In this document: one piece after another, positions 1-7,335 of the stretch
Numbering within the stretch: position 1 is the stretch's first letter
Layout: each line of letters opens with the position of its first letter
Source of the DNA: Comamonas koreensis
Lineage (GTDB): Bacteria > Pseudomonadota > Gammaproteobacteria > Burkholderiales > Burkholderiaceae_C
DNA: 64,000 nucleotides
Direction of reading: 5' to 3'
NCBI RefSeq assembly: GCF_021026195.1
Contig: NZ_JAJNCT010000004.1
Location: forward strand, 54,111-118,110
Notes under the pieces: model-generated
Database searches by the model: none
What the model was told of the DNA's origin: nothing
What the model saw: only the letters and a program-made list of their open reading frames with translations
Translations under genes and position numbers: made by a program

Positions 1-4
1 CAGC

Positions 5-1054
5 ATGCGCGATGCCATGGCCGCCGCAGTGGCGCTGATGCCAGCGGACCCGGTGGCAGCCCGCTCGACCTGGTGGAGCAGGCTGCTGGCGCGCTCGCGC
101 TCGGCGGCGCTCCATACCTTGACCAAGGATTCCGAGCAGATCCAGTTCCACTACGACGTCTCGGACGACTTCTACGGTCTGTGGCTGGACCCGCGCCGCG
201 TCTACTCTTGCGCCTACTATGCCGAGCCTGGCTACAGTCTGGCCCAGGCGCAGGAGGCCAAGCTCGACCTGATCTGCCGCAAGCTGCGGCTGCAGCCCGG
301 CGAGCGCTTTCTGGATGTGGGCGCGGGCTGGGGCGGCCTGCTGCTCTGGGCTGCCGAGCACTATGGCATCGAGGGCACCGGCATTACCTTGTCGAAGAAC
401 CAGCATGCCCATGTCAACCGGCTGATAGAACAAAAAGGCCTGCAGGGCAGGGTCCAGATGCTGCTGACCGACTACCGCCAGCTGCGCGTGGACCAGCCTT
501 TTGACAAGCTCGCCTCGGTGGGCATGTTCGAGCATGTGGGCCGCGCCCATATGCACGAGTACTTCACGGTGCTCAAGCGCCTGGTCAAACCCGGTGGCCT
601 GCTGATGAACCACGGCATTACCGCCGGGGGCACCGACAACGAGCAGCTGGGCGCCGGCATGGGCGATTTCATCGAGAAATACATCTTCCCCGGTGGCGAA
701 CTGATCCACGTCAGCGCGGTGCTTGAAGAGATGGCGCATGCGGGCTGGGAGATGGTGGATACCGACAACCTGCGCCCGCACTACGCCAAGACCTTGTGGG
801 CCTGGTCCGATGCGCTGGAGGCACAGCTGGACGAGGCGCTGGCCATCCTCTCGCAAAAGGGCAACCCCGCGCAGGCCGCCAAGACCTTGCGCGCCTACCG
901 CCTCTACCTGGCCGGCTGCGCCACCGGCTTTGAGCATGGCTGGGTGGCCTTGCACCAGATGCTGGCTGTCATGCCCGATAGATCGATGACGACAGGGACC
1001 ATGCCTGGTGCACAATCACAATACCCATTCACCCGGGACTATATGTATCGATAA
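5..1054 (+). CDS. Cyclopropane-fatty-acyl-phospholipid synthase family methyltransferase (5' end probably outside window)
   Basis: A SAM-dependent methyltransferase of the cyclopropane fatty acid synthase family, which adds a methylene group to unsaturated acyl chains of membrane phospholipids. Visible motifs, counted from the Met at position 5: the substrate-region motif HYDVSDDFYGLW at residues 49-60, the SAM-binding loop FLDVGAGWGG at 102-111, and the family motif SVGMFEHVG at 171-179 containing the E-H pair. The C-terminal part (TLWAWSDALE, YRLYLAGCA) also fits. At 349 residues it is shorter than typical members, and its frame is open to the window edge, so the true start is probably upstream. 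Its TAA stop overlaps the ribosome-binding site of the next gene. A paralogous fatty-acid methyltransferase is possible; family confidence is high. Confidence 0.88.
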   Translation: MRDAMAAAVALMPADPVAARSTWWSRLLARSRSAALHTLTKDSEQIQFHYDVSDDFYGLWLDPRRVYSCAYYAEPGYSLAQAQEAKLDLICRKLRLQPGERFLDVGAGWGGLLLWAAEHYGIEGTGITLSKNQHAHVNRLIEQKGLQGRVQMLLTDYRQLRVDQPFDKLASVGMFEHVGRAHMHEYFTVLKRLVKPGGLLMNHGITAGGTDNEQLGAGMGDFIEKYIFPGGELIHVSAVLEEMAHAGWEMVDTDNLRPHYAKTLWAWSDALEAQLDEALAILSQKGNPAQAAKTLRAYRLYLAGCATGFEHGWVALHQMLAVMPDRSMTTGTMPGAQSQYPFTRDYMYR

Positions 1055-1064
1055 GGAGAGCGCC

Positions 1065-1400
1065 GTGCTATTCAAATTCAAATCACAGGCCACTGCAGAC
1101 CTGATCATGCTGGAGCCTGATGCCCGCAAGGTGCTGCAGATCATCGGCAAGGATGCCTCGCCCCGGGGCATCATCACCGTCGACCAGATTCCCCAGGCGA
1201 TTGCTGCCCTGCAAGCCGCTGTGGCTGCCGAAGACGAGCGCGCCCAGGCCGCCAAGGCCCCCGATCTGGACCAGGACCCCGAAGACGCGGATGGCCAGGA
1301 TGTGAAGGCCAGCGTCGGCCTCAAGCAGCGGGCGGTGCCCTTTATCGAGATGCTGCGCCGCAGTGCGGCCGAGCAGGCCGATGTGGTCTGGGGCGGCTGA
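1065..1400 (+). CDS. DUF1840 domain-containing protein
   Basis: A 111-residue protein matching the DUF1840 family of betaproteobacteria, with the characteristic opening LFKFKSQATADLIMLEPDAR and the segment KVLQIIGKDASPRGII. The C-terminus VPFIEMLRRSAAEQADVVWG is also typical. Function is unknown. I chose the GTG at 1065 because AAGGAG lies at 1053-1058 with six bases between, and the family begins with this LF/LYKFKS segment; an ATG at 1008 would overlap the previous gene by 47 bases. It is probably co-transcribed with the methyltransferase gene upstream and ends at the hairpin terminator at 1428-1454. The middle is rich in Asp and Ala (residues 60-85), probably a flexible linker. Confidence 0.85.
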   Translation: MLFKFKSQATADLIMLEPDARKVLQIIGKDASPRGIITVDQIPQAIAALQAAVAAEDERAQAAKAPDLDQDPEDADGQDVKASVGLKQRAVPFIEMLRRSAAEQADVVWGG

Positions 1401-1427
1401 TCGCTCACAGAGTTACCCACACCAACG

Positions 1428-1454
1428 AAAAAAGACTGCCGAGGCAGTCTTTTT
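1428..1454. terminator. Bidirectional rho-independent terminator
   Basis: The arms AAAAAGACTGCC and GGCAGTCTTTTT form a near-perfect hairpin closed by GA, with A/T tracts on both sides. It lies between two convergent genes, so it probably terminates both. Confidence 0.9.
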
Positions 1455-1471
1455 GCTTGGGCGATGGCTGA

Positions 1472-2458
1472 TCAGTCGGCGAAGGTGCCGGCTGCCTTGA
1501 TGATCGGCGTCCACTTGGCAATCTCGGCCTGCACAAAGGCCTTGTGGCCTTCCGGCGTGATGCGCTGGTCGGTGGCAACCACGGCGCTCAGGTTCTCCGA
1601 CTTCTTGATGAACTCGGGGTCCTTCAAGGCCACCTTCAGTGCGTCGTTGACCTTCTTCAGGATGTCGGCCGGCGTGCCCTTGGGGGCGTACAGGCCGTGC
1701 CAGATCGTCACTTCAAAGCCGTTCAGGCCTTCTTCCTGCAGGGTCGGCAGGTCCTTCAGCGATGGGGTGGTCAGGCGCTTGTTGGTGGTCACGGCATAGG
1801 CCTTGACCTTCTTGCCTTCGATCTGGCCGGTGGTGTTGGTGGTCTGGTCGCAGAGCACATCCACCTGGTTGCCCATCAGGTCGGCAATCGCCGGTGCGGC
1901 GCCCTTGTAAGGCACGGCGGTCATTGGGATCTTCAGCGTGCTTTGCAGCAGCAGGCCGCAGAGGTGCGAGGCGGAACCAATACCGGCATTGGCCAGGTTG
2001 ACCTTGTCCTTTTCCTTGTTCAGGTAGGCGGCCAGTTCCTTGTAGTTGTTCGGCGCCAGGGTGGGCTTGCCGATCAGGGTCATCGGCACGTCGTTGATGA
2101 TGCCCAGGTATTCAAAGTCCTTGGTCACATCAAAGGACAGCTTGCGGTACAGGATAGGGGCGGTGGCCACGCCGATGTGGTTCAGCAGCAGGGTGTAGCC
2201 GTCGGCCTTGGCACGTGCGGCCTTGGCCATGCCGATGGTGCTGCCTGCGCCGTCGGCATTGTCGATGACCACGGTGACGCCATTGAGGGGCTTGCGCAGT
2301 GCTTCGGCCAGATCGCGTGCCACGCGGTCCGTCGGGCCGCCTGCCGTGAACGGTACGACGATGGTGATGGGCTTGTTGGGGTAGGAGGCGTCGGCATAGG
2401 CGCCGGTGGCGGTAGCGGCCGCCAGGGCCAGTGCAGTCCATTGCAACATCTTGTTCAT
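1472..2458 (-). CDS. Tripartite tricarboxylate transporter (Bug/TctC family) periplasmic binding protein
   Basis: A 328-residue solute-binding protein of the Bug family, which is greatly expanded in Burkholderiales and captures small carboxylates for TctAB-type permeases. The start MNKMLQWTALALAAATATGAYA gives a good signal peptide; upstream in-frame codons to 2596 are in intergenic sequence and lack this character. Mature motifs are YPNKPITIVVPFTAGGPTD near the N-terminus, GSASHLCG in the ligand site, and KGAAPAIADLMGNQVD. No tctA or tctB gene is near, which is usual for orphan Bug proteins. The ligand cannot be predicted from sequence. It is transcribed towards the shared terminator at 1428-1454. 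Confidence 0.92.
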   Translation of the reverse strand: MNKMLQWTALALAAATATGAYADASYPNKPITIVVPFTAGGPTDRVARDLAEALRKPLNGVTVVIDNADGAGSTIGMAKAARAKADGYTLLLNHIGVATAPILYRKLSFDVTKDFEYLGIINDVPMTLIGKPTLAPNNYKELAAYLNKEKDKVNLANAGIGSASHLCGLLLQSTLKIPMTAVPYKGAAPAIADLMGNQVDVLCDQTTNTTGQIEGKKVKAYAVTTNKRLTTPSLKDLPTLQEEGLNGFEVTIWHGLYAPKGTPADILKKVNDALKVALKDPEFIKKSENLSAVVATDQRITPEGHKAFVQAEIAKWTPIIKAAGTFAD

Positions 2459-2791
2459 ATCGGCTTGTCTCTTTAGTGCGGAAAAAGACTGCCATCCTAC
2501 CGAGTTAGCGCTTGGGTTTTTTCTAAGGTAAACCCTTGTTTTTCCTGAGTGTTTCGAGTTTTTGACCGGGCCGATTTTCGTGAACTTAAAGCCCAATGGC
2601 CGCCCGGCTCAATCACTGTTTGTGATAGTTGCTATCAATATTGATAGTTGAAATGTCGTTAACCATCGGCGAAATGTCGCGCAGCCAGAGGCAGCTATGG
2701 ACATTTATTTGCGCTGGCGCAAGCTGCGACGGCCTTGGCAGCCGCGCCAGGCCCCGTAATATCCGTAGCCTGCCTATGGCTTTCACCAAGC
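2459..2791. other. Intergenic region with palindromic GATAG elements
   Basis: This stretch separates the start of the Bug gene from the end of the response regulator gene. No credible gene is seen. It must contain the Bug promoter, and it holds the palindromic repeat at 2623-2647. Confidence 0.6.
2623..2647. repeat. Overlapping palindromes built from GATAG/CTATC
   Basis: TGATAG-TTG-CTATCA (2623-2637) overlaps the perfect 16-bp palindrome CTATCAATATTGATAG (2632-2647). The GATAG word occurs twice and CTATC once in 25 bp. It could be an operator or a short interspersed palindrome of the kind common between Comamonadaceae genes; the sequence alone does not decide. Confidence 0.6.
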
Positions 2792-3676
2792 TTACGCCGT
2801 CAGCGACCCGCTGACGATGGCTGCCGCCGCTGCGCGTGTCTCCACGCCCAGCTTTTCAAACACATGCTCCAGGTGCTTGTTGACGGTGCGCGGGCTCATG
2901 CCCAGGATCTGCGCAATGTCGCGGTTGGTCTTGCCCTTGGCCAGCCAGCCCAGCACCTCCGTCTCGCGCGGGGTCAGCGCGGCATCCTGCAGGCGCTGGG
3001 TGCTGGCGCGCATGCTTTCATGGCCCAGGCGCAGCACCAGCATGCGCTCGCCAATGCCCACCTCGCCAACATCCTGGGCCACCAGGCTGCCTTGCCCCAG
3101 CGCCTGGTGGGCGGACTGGTGGCGGGCCGATTGCAGCCAGGCCGCAGCCGTTGCCGCGCTGGCGCCAAAAGCCTGCTCCAGCCACAGCGCCGCCTGGGGG
3201 GAGCGCCAGGCCAGGCGCCCCTGGCGGTCGAGCACCACCACGCCCATGCCGGCCACATCGACGGCGGCCTGGGCCATGCGGCCCACATGGGCGTTGTGCA
3301 TATGGCGGGCCAGCCGCGCCAGCACCTCGGGCAGCTTCAGCGGTTTGACGACATAGTCCACGCCGCCGCAGGCAAAGCCCTCGACGATATGGTCGGTCTC
3401 GGACAGTCCGGTCATGAAGATCACCGGCACATGGGCCCAGGCCGGGTGGGCCTTGATCTTGCGGCACAGCGAGAAGCCGCTCTCGCCGGGCATCACGCAG
3501 TCCAGCAACACGGCATCGGGCGTGGCGATCTCCAGGCGCTCCAGCGCCTCGGCAGCGTTGCGGGCTACCAGCACGGTGTAATCCTGCTGGCTCAGCGCCT
3601 CGCAGAGAAATCCCAGGGTCTCGACAGCATCGTCCACCACGAGAACGACGCCGGCATGGGCTTGGAAAGTAGGCAT
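2792..3676 (-). CDS. LuxR/NarL-type response regulator, partner of the permease-kinase
   Basis: A 294-residue two-component response regulator. The receiver domain (about residues 10-125) has the acidic pair D15-D16, the phospho-acceptor D59 in AVLLDCVMPG, the switch T88 and K110. A middle segment of about 100 residues (130-230) resembles a degenerate PAS-like region (GMGVVVLDRQGRLAWRS). The C-terminal LuxR-type HTH starts at LTPRETEVLGWLAKG and contains TNRDIAQILGMSPRTV. Its start codon follows the stop of the hybrid kinase by two bases, so the two are one operon and almost certainly a cognate pair. The divergent urt-fmd genes are the obvious target, and the palindrome at 7233-7248 is a candidate binding site. 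The target is inferred from position. Confidence 0.92.
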   Translation of the reverse strand: MPTFQAHAGVVLVVDDAVETLGFLCEALSQQDYTVLVARNAAEALERLEIATPDAVLLDCVMPGESGFSLCRKIKAHPAWAHVPVIFMTGLSETDHIVEGFACGGVDYVVKPLKLPEVLARLARHMHNAHVGRMAQAAVDVAGMGVVVLDRQGRLAWRSPQAALWLEQAFGASAATAAAWLQSARHQSAHQALGQGSLVAQDVGEVGIGERMLVLRLGHESMRASTQRLQDAALTPRETEVLGWLAKGKTNRDIAQILGMSPRTVNKHLEHVFEKLGVETRAAAAAIVSGSLTA

Positions 3677-3678
3677 GG

Positions 3679-6600
3679 TCAGGGCTCGCTGTGCTCCGCT
3701 GGCGCCAGGCGCTCCAGGATGAAGGGGAAATCAAAACGCTGGGCCGCCGCATCCAGGGCTTGCAGCGCGTGCTGTAGTTCAGGGTGGCTGGCCTGGGCAG
3801 CGGCCAGCAGCTTGCGCAGGCCGGCGCCATCGCCAAAGCGCGCCAAGCGGGTGATGTCCGATTGCAGATCCGGCGGCAGCGGCGGTTCCTGCGCGCTAGT
3901 GGGCAGCGCTGCGGGGGGCGGGGGCGCGGCTGTGTCTTCCAGCCATTCCAGCTTCAGCAGCCAGGCCAGGGTGTCCATCAGTTCGGACTCCAGCACCGGC
4001 TTGCCGACAAAGGCCTGGCAGCCGGCACGCTCGAGCTGCTCGGGCTGGTTCTCGAACAGGTCGGCCGAAACGATGACGATGGGCAGGTGCGCGGCGCTGT
4101 ACTGCTGGCGCACCAGCGCAGCGGTCTGCCAGCCGCTCAGGTCGTCCATGCTCAGGTCCAGCAGGATGGCGTCGGGTGGCGCATCGCGGATGATCTCCAG
4201 GCACTCATGGCCGCTGGCCGCTTCCAGCACGGTAAAACCCAGCGGGATCAGCACCCCGGCGATCAGCTGGCGGTGGATGGGCTGGTCGTCGACCAGCAGC
4301 AGCGTTCTGCGCGGGCCCTGGTAGCCGCCGATAAAGGGCCGGGCCTGGGGCTGGCCCGCCAGCGCGCGCGGCGGGTTGTGCACCTCGCTCAGGTACAGAC
4401 GCACCGAGAAAGTGCTGCCCTGGCCGGGCGTGCTCTGCAGGCTCAGCTCGCCGCCCATCAGCAAGGTCAGCATGCGGGTGATGGTCAGGCCCAGGCCGGT
4501 GCCGGTGCTGGCTGCGCGGCGCCCGGCGCTGCCCCGCTCAAAGGGCATGAAGATGCGCTCATGGTCCTGCGGCGCAATGCCTATGCCGGTGTCGCGGATG
4601 TCAAAGCGCACCACATCGCTGTGGCAGTCCACCTGCAGGCGGATGCTGCCGCTGTCGGTAAAGCGGATGGCATTGCCCAGCAGGTTGATCAGAATCTGGC
4701 GCAGGCGCTTGGCGTCCGCCCGCACCCACTGCGGAATGCGGCCCTGCGTCTGCAGCTCGAACTGCAGGCCCTTGGCCTGGGCCTGGGGCCGCACCATGCG
4801 GTTGACGGCCTCCAGAAACTCGGGGAACTGCAGCGGCGCCGGGTCCAGCCGCAGGCGCCCGGCCTCGATGCGTGCCAGATCCAGCAGCTCGTCGATCAGC
4901 GAATGCATGTGCTGGCCGCTGTGCAGCATGGTGCTGATGCTCTCGTGCGCAGGGCCGGGCAGATCGCTGCGGCGCAGCAGCAGCTGGGCATAGCCGAGGA
5001 TGCTGGTCAGCGGCGTGCGCAGCTCATGGGCCATGCCGGCCACATAGCGCGACTTGGCCTGGTTGGCCGCCTCGGCATGCTCCTTGGCGGCCTGCAACTG
5101 CGCATCGGTGCGCTGGTGGGCCTCGATCTCCTGCAGCAGCATCTGCGTCTGGCGCTCCGATTCCTCGCGCGCCATGCGCCGGCTGTCCTTGGCCAGCACC
5201 AGCCACCAGGCATAGAGCGCGCACAGCAGCGCCAGCAGCGAGAAGGCGCGCACAAAGGCCCAGCGCAAATCCGTCTGCCCCGGCGCCAGGCTTTGCTGCA
5301 TGTAGACGACGAACAAGGCCAGCGCCATCGGGCTGGTCAGCAGCAGCACCGTGCCTGCATACGACGCCAGCCGAAAGTTGATGCTGCGCTGGATGCGCTG
5401 GGGCAGCAGGCTTTCGTAGAGGCTGCGCCACTGCACCTGGGCGCGCGCGGTGCTGGGTTTGCAGCGGTCATGGCAGCGCGAATCGAGCGAGCAGCACAGC
5501 GAGCAGATGGGCGCGCCATAGGCGGGGCAGGCGGCCATGTCGGCACGCTCGAACTGGTTCTGGCACACGGCGCATGGCAGCTCGGGCGCCTCAAACAGCG
5601 CGGGCGGGCGGGCGATGTACCAGCGCCCGCGCGTGGCCCAGGCCAGCAGCGGTGATACCAAGAGCGCAATCACCAGCGCGATATAGGGCGCAAAAGCGCT
5701 GGCCAGCTCGCCCAGCAGGCCGCTGTAGGCAATGCCGGCGGCCAGCGCGGCAATGCCCATCGCGCCCAGGCCGACGGGGTTGAGGTCATGCAGGTAGGCG
5801 CGGCGGAACTCGGTGCCCGGCGGGCTCAGCCCCAGCGGCTTGTTGATGACCAGATCGGCCACCAGCGCGCCCACCCAGGCGACGGCGATATTGCTGTAGA
5901 TGCCCAGCACCTTCTCCAAGGCGCTGAACACGCCCAGGGTCATGATCAGCATCGCGATCATCACGTTGAACACCAGCCACACCACGCGGCCCGGGTGGCT
6001 GCGGGTGATGCGCGAGAATACATTGGACCAAGCCAGCGAGCCGGCATAGGCATTGGTCACATTGATCTTGATCTGCGCCATGATGACGAAGACGAGGGTG
6101 ACCCAGAGGGCGATGCCCGGGTCCTGGATGATCTTGCCAAAGGCGGTCAGGTAGAGGTGGGTGGGGTCCGAGGCCTCGGCCACAGTCGAGCCAAACTGCA
6201 GCGCCACATAGGCCAGGTAGGCGCCGCCCAGCATGCGTGCGGCACCCATCAGGATCCAGCCCGGCCCGCCCATCAGCACACAAAACCACCAGCGGCCCCG
6301 GTTGGCCGCCGTCTTGCGCGGCATGAAGCGCAGGTAATCCACCTGCTCGCCCACCTGCACGATCAGCGCAAAGATCACCGTGCTGGCCGAGCCGAAATAC
6401 AGCCAGTTGAAATCGGCGCTGCCCGAGGTCAGGCCCGACAGGCCCGGCAGCTCATGCACAAACTGGGGCTGCGCAAAGGCCAGCCAGAGGTAGGGCGTCA
6501 GCAGCATCAGCGCCCACAGCGGCTGGGTCCAGGCCTGCAGCTTGGAGATGAAGGTGACGCCATACAGCACCATCGGTATCACCACCAGCGCGCACAGCAC

Positions 6601-7065
6601 ATAGCAGACCACCAGCGGCCAGCCCAGCGCCATCTGCACGGCCAGCGCCATGATGGCCGCCTCCAGCGCAAAAAAGATAAAGGTGAAGGTGGCGTAGACC
6701 AGCGAGGTGATGGTCGAGCCCAGGTAGCCAAAGCCGGCGCCCCGGGTGAGCAGGTCCATGTCCAGCCCATAGCGCGCCGCGCAGACCGAGATGGGCCAGG
6801 CGGTCAGAAAGATCACGATGCCCATCACCGCAATGGCCCAGGCCGCGCTGCTGAAGCCATAGGCCAGGGTGATGGTCGCGCCAATGGCCTCCAGCGCCAG
6901 AAAGGACAGCCCGCCCATCGCCGTGTTCAGCAGCTGCCATTCGCTCCAGCGCCGCGCCTTCTGCGGCGTAAAGCGCAGCGCGTAGTCCTCCATGGTCTCG
7001 TCGGCCACCCAGGCGTTGTATTCGCGGCGGATCGGGAAGATCTTTTGGGAGGGCTTGGTCATCAC
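3679..7065 (-). CDS. Hybrid sensor histidine kinase with N-terminal NCS1-type permease domain
   Basis: An 1,128-residue inner-membrane protein. Residues 1-480 resemble an NCS1 nucleobase/cation symporter: EYNAWVADETMEDYALRF before the first membrane segment, and the NCS1-like TNAYAGSLAWSNVF at 337-350. A cysteine-rich patch follows (C498, C501, C513, C521, C524, C525, C531, C535), probably metal-binding. Then come two further membrane segments (about 565-625), a coiled linker, the H-box MAHELRTPL with H680, the N-box NLLGNAIRFTDSG (794-806), the G-boxes DTGIGI and GTGLGL, and a receiver domain with D970. The last 100 residues are helical and lack a clear Hpt histidine. By analogy with transporter-fused kinases such as CbrA, it probably senses a nitrogenous solute during transport or binding. 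It runs divergently from the urt-fmd genes. The length and domain order are unusual but intact. Confidence 0.9.
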   Translation of the reverse strand: MMTKPSQKIFPIRREYNAWVADETMEDYALRFTPQKARRWSEWQLLNTAMGGLSFLALEAIGATITLAYGFSSAAWAIAVMGIVIFLTAWPISVCAARYGLDMDLLTRGAGFGYLGSTITSLVYATFTFIFFALEAAIMALAVQMALGWPLVVCYVLCALVVIPMVLYGVTFISKLQAWTQPLWALMLLTPYLWLAFAQPQFVHELPGLSGLTSGSADFNWLYFGSASTVIFALIVQVGEQVDYLRFMPRKTAANRGRWWFCVLMGGPGWILMGAARMLGGAYLAYVALQFGSTVAEASDPTHLYLTAFGKIIQDPGIALWVTLVFVIMAQIKINVTNAYAGSLAWSNVFSRITRSHPGRVVWLVFNVMIAMLIMTLGVFSALEKVLGIYSNIAVAWVGALVADLVINKPLGLSPPGTEFRRAYLHDLNPVGLGAMGIAALAAGIAYSGLLGELASAFAPYIALVIALLVSPLLAWATRGRWYIARPPALFEAPELPCAVCQNQFERADMAACPAYGAPICSLCCSLDSRCHDRCKPSTARAQVQWRSLYESLLPQRIQRSINFRLASYAGTVLLLTSPMALALFVVYMQQSLAPGQTDLRWAFVRAFSLLALLCALYAWWLVLAKDSRRMAREESERQTQMLLQEIEAHQRTDAQLQAAKEHAEAANQAKSRYVAGMAHELRTPLTSILGYAQLLLRRSDLPGPAHESISTMLHSGQHMHSLIDELLDLARIEAGRLRLDPAPLQFPEFLEAVNRMVRPQAQAKGLQFELQTQGRIPQWVRADAKRLRQILINLLGNAIRFTDSGSIRLQVDCHSDVVRFDIRDTGIGIAPQDHERIFMPFERGSAGRRAASTGTGLGLTITRMLTLLMGGELSLQSTPGQGSTFSVRLYLSEVHNPPRALAGQPQARPFIGGYQGPRRTLLLVDDQPIHRQLIAGVLIPLGFTVLEAASGHECLEIIRDAPPDAILLDLSMDDLSGWQTAALVRQQYSAAHLPIVIVSADLFENQPEQLERAGCQAFVGKPVLESELMDTLAWLLKLEWLEDTAAPPPPAALPTSAQEPPLPPDLQSDITRLARFGDGAGLRKLLAAAQASHPELQHALQALDAAAQRFDFPFILERLAPAEHSEP

Positions 7066-7132
7066 AGGCAGCGCACAGGCGCTGTGGGCAAGGGATCAGC
7101 GGACTAAGCAATATTCAGGCCACGGCAAGGCT

Positions 7133-7174
7133 GGTGCGGCCGGCAAGGTGCGGCCGGCGAGGTGCGGCCGGCGA
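7133..7174 (+). repeat. Three tandem copies of a 14-bp unit
   Basis: GGTGCGGCCGGCAA is followed by two copies of GGTGCGGCCGGCGA, and then by the partial copy GGTG. The repeat lies in the divergent control region between the permease-kinase and urtA. Each copy contains the palindrome GCGGCCGGC/GCCGGC core, so it may form hairpins or bind a protein. Confidence 0.9.
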
Positions 7175-7217
7175 GGTGTGACCCAAAGTGCAGTGGGCGC
7201 GCAAGCTCAGCTCGGCG

Positions 7218-7248
7218 TGCGTACGCAGGGGCTACGTCAAATGACGTA
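7218..7248. promoter_or_regulatory. Candidate operator: 16-bp palindrome with adjacent 10-bp palindrome
   Basis: TACGTCAAATGACGTA (7233-7248) is a perfect 7-2-7 inverted repeat, and TGCGTACGCA (7218-7227) is a perfect palindrome five bases away; both carry ACGT/GTAC-type cores. They lie about 90 bp before urtA, a distance suited to activation by a NarL/LuxR-type regulator. The regulator at 2792-3676 is the natural candidate. Binding is inference. Confidence 0.6.
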
Positions 7249-7302
7249 TGGGTGTTTGGGGGCGGCACTTTTAGAGTGACCAACAGGTTTCAACCCGTTA
7301 CC

Positions 7303-7319
7303 GGTTCAGCCCCTGAACC
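7303..7319 (+). promoter_or_regulatory. Perfect hairpin in urtA leader
   Basis: GGTTCAG-CCC-CTGAACC is a perfect 7-bp stem with a 3-base loop that ends four bases before the GAGGAG ribosome-binding site (7324-7329) of urtA. It could protect the 5' end of the message or tune translation. Confidence 0.65.
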
Positions 7320-7335
7320 ACTTGAGGAGAAAAGC

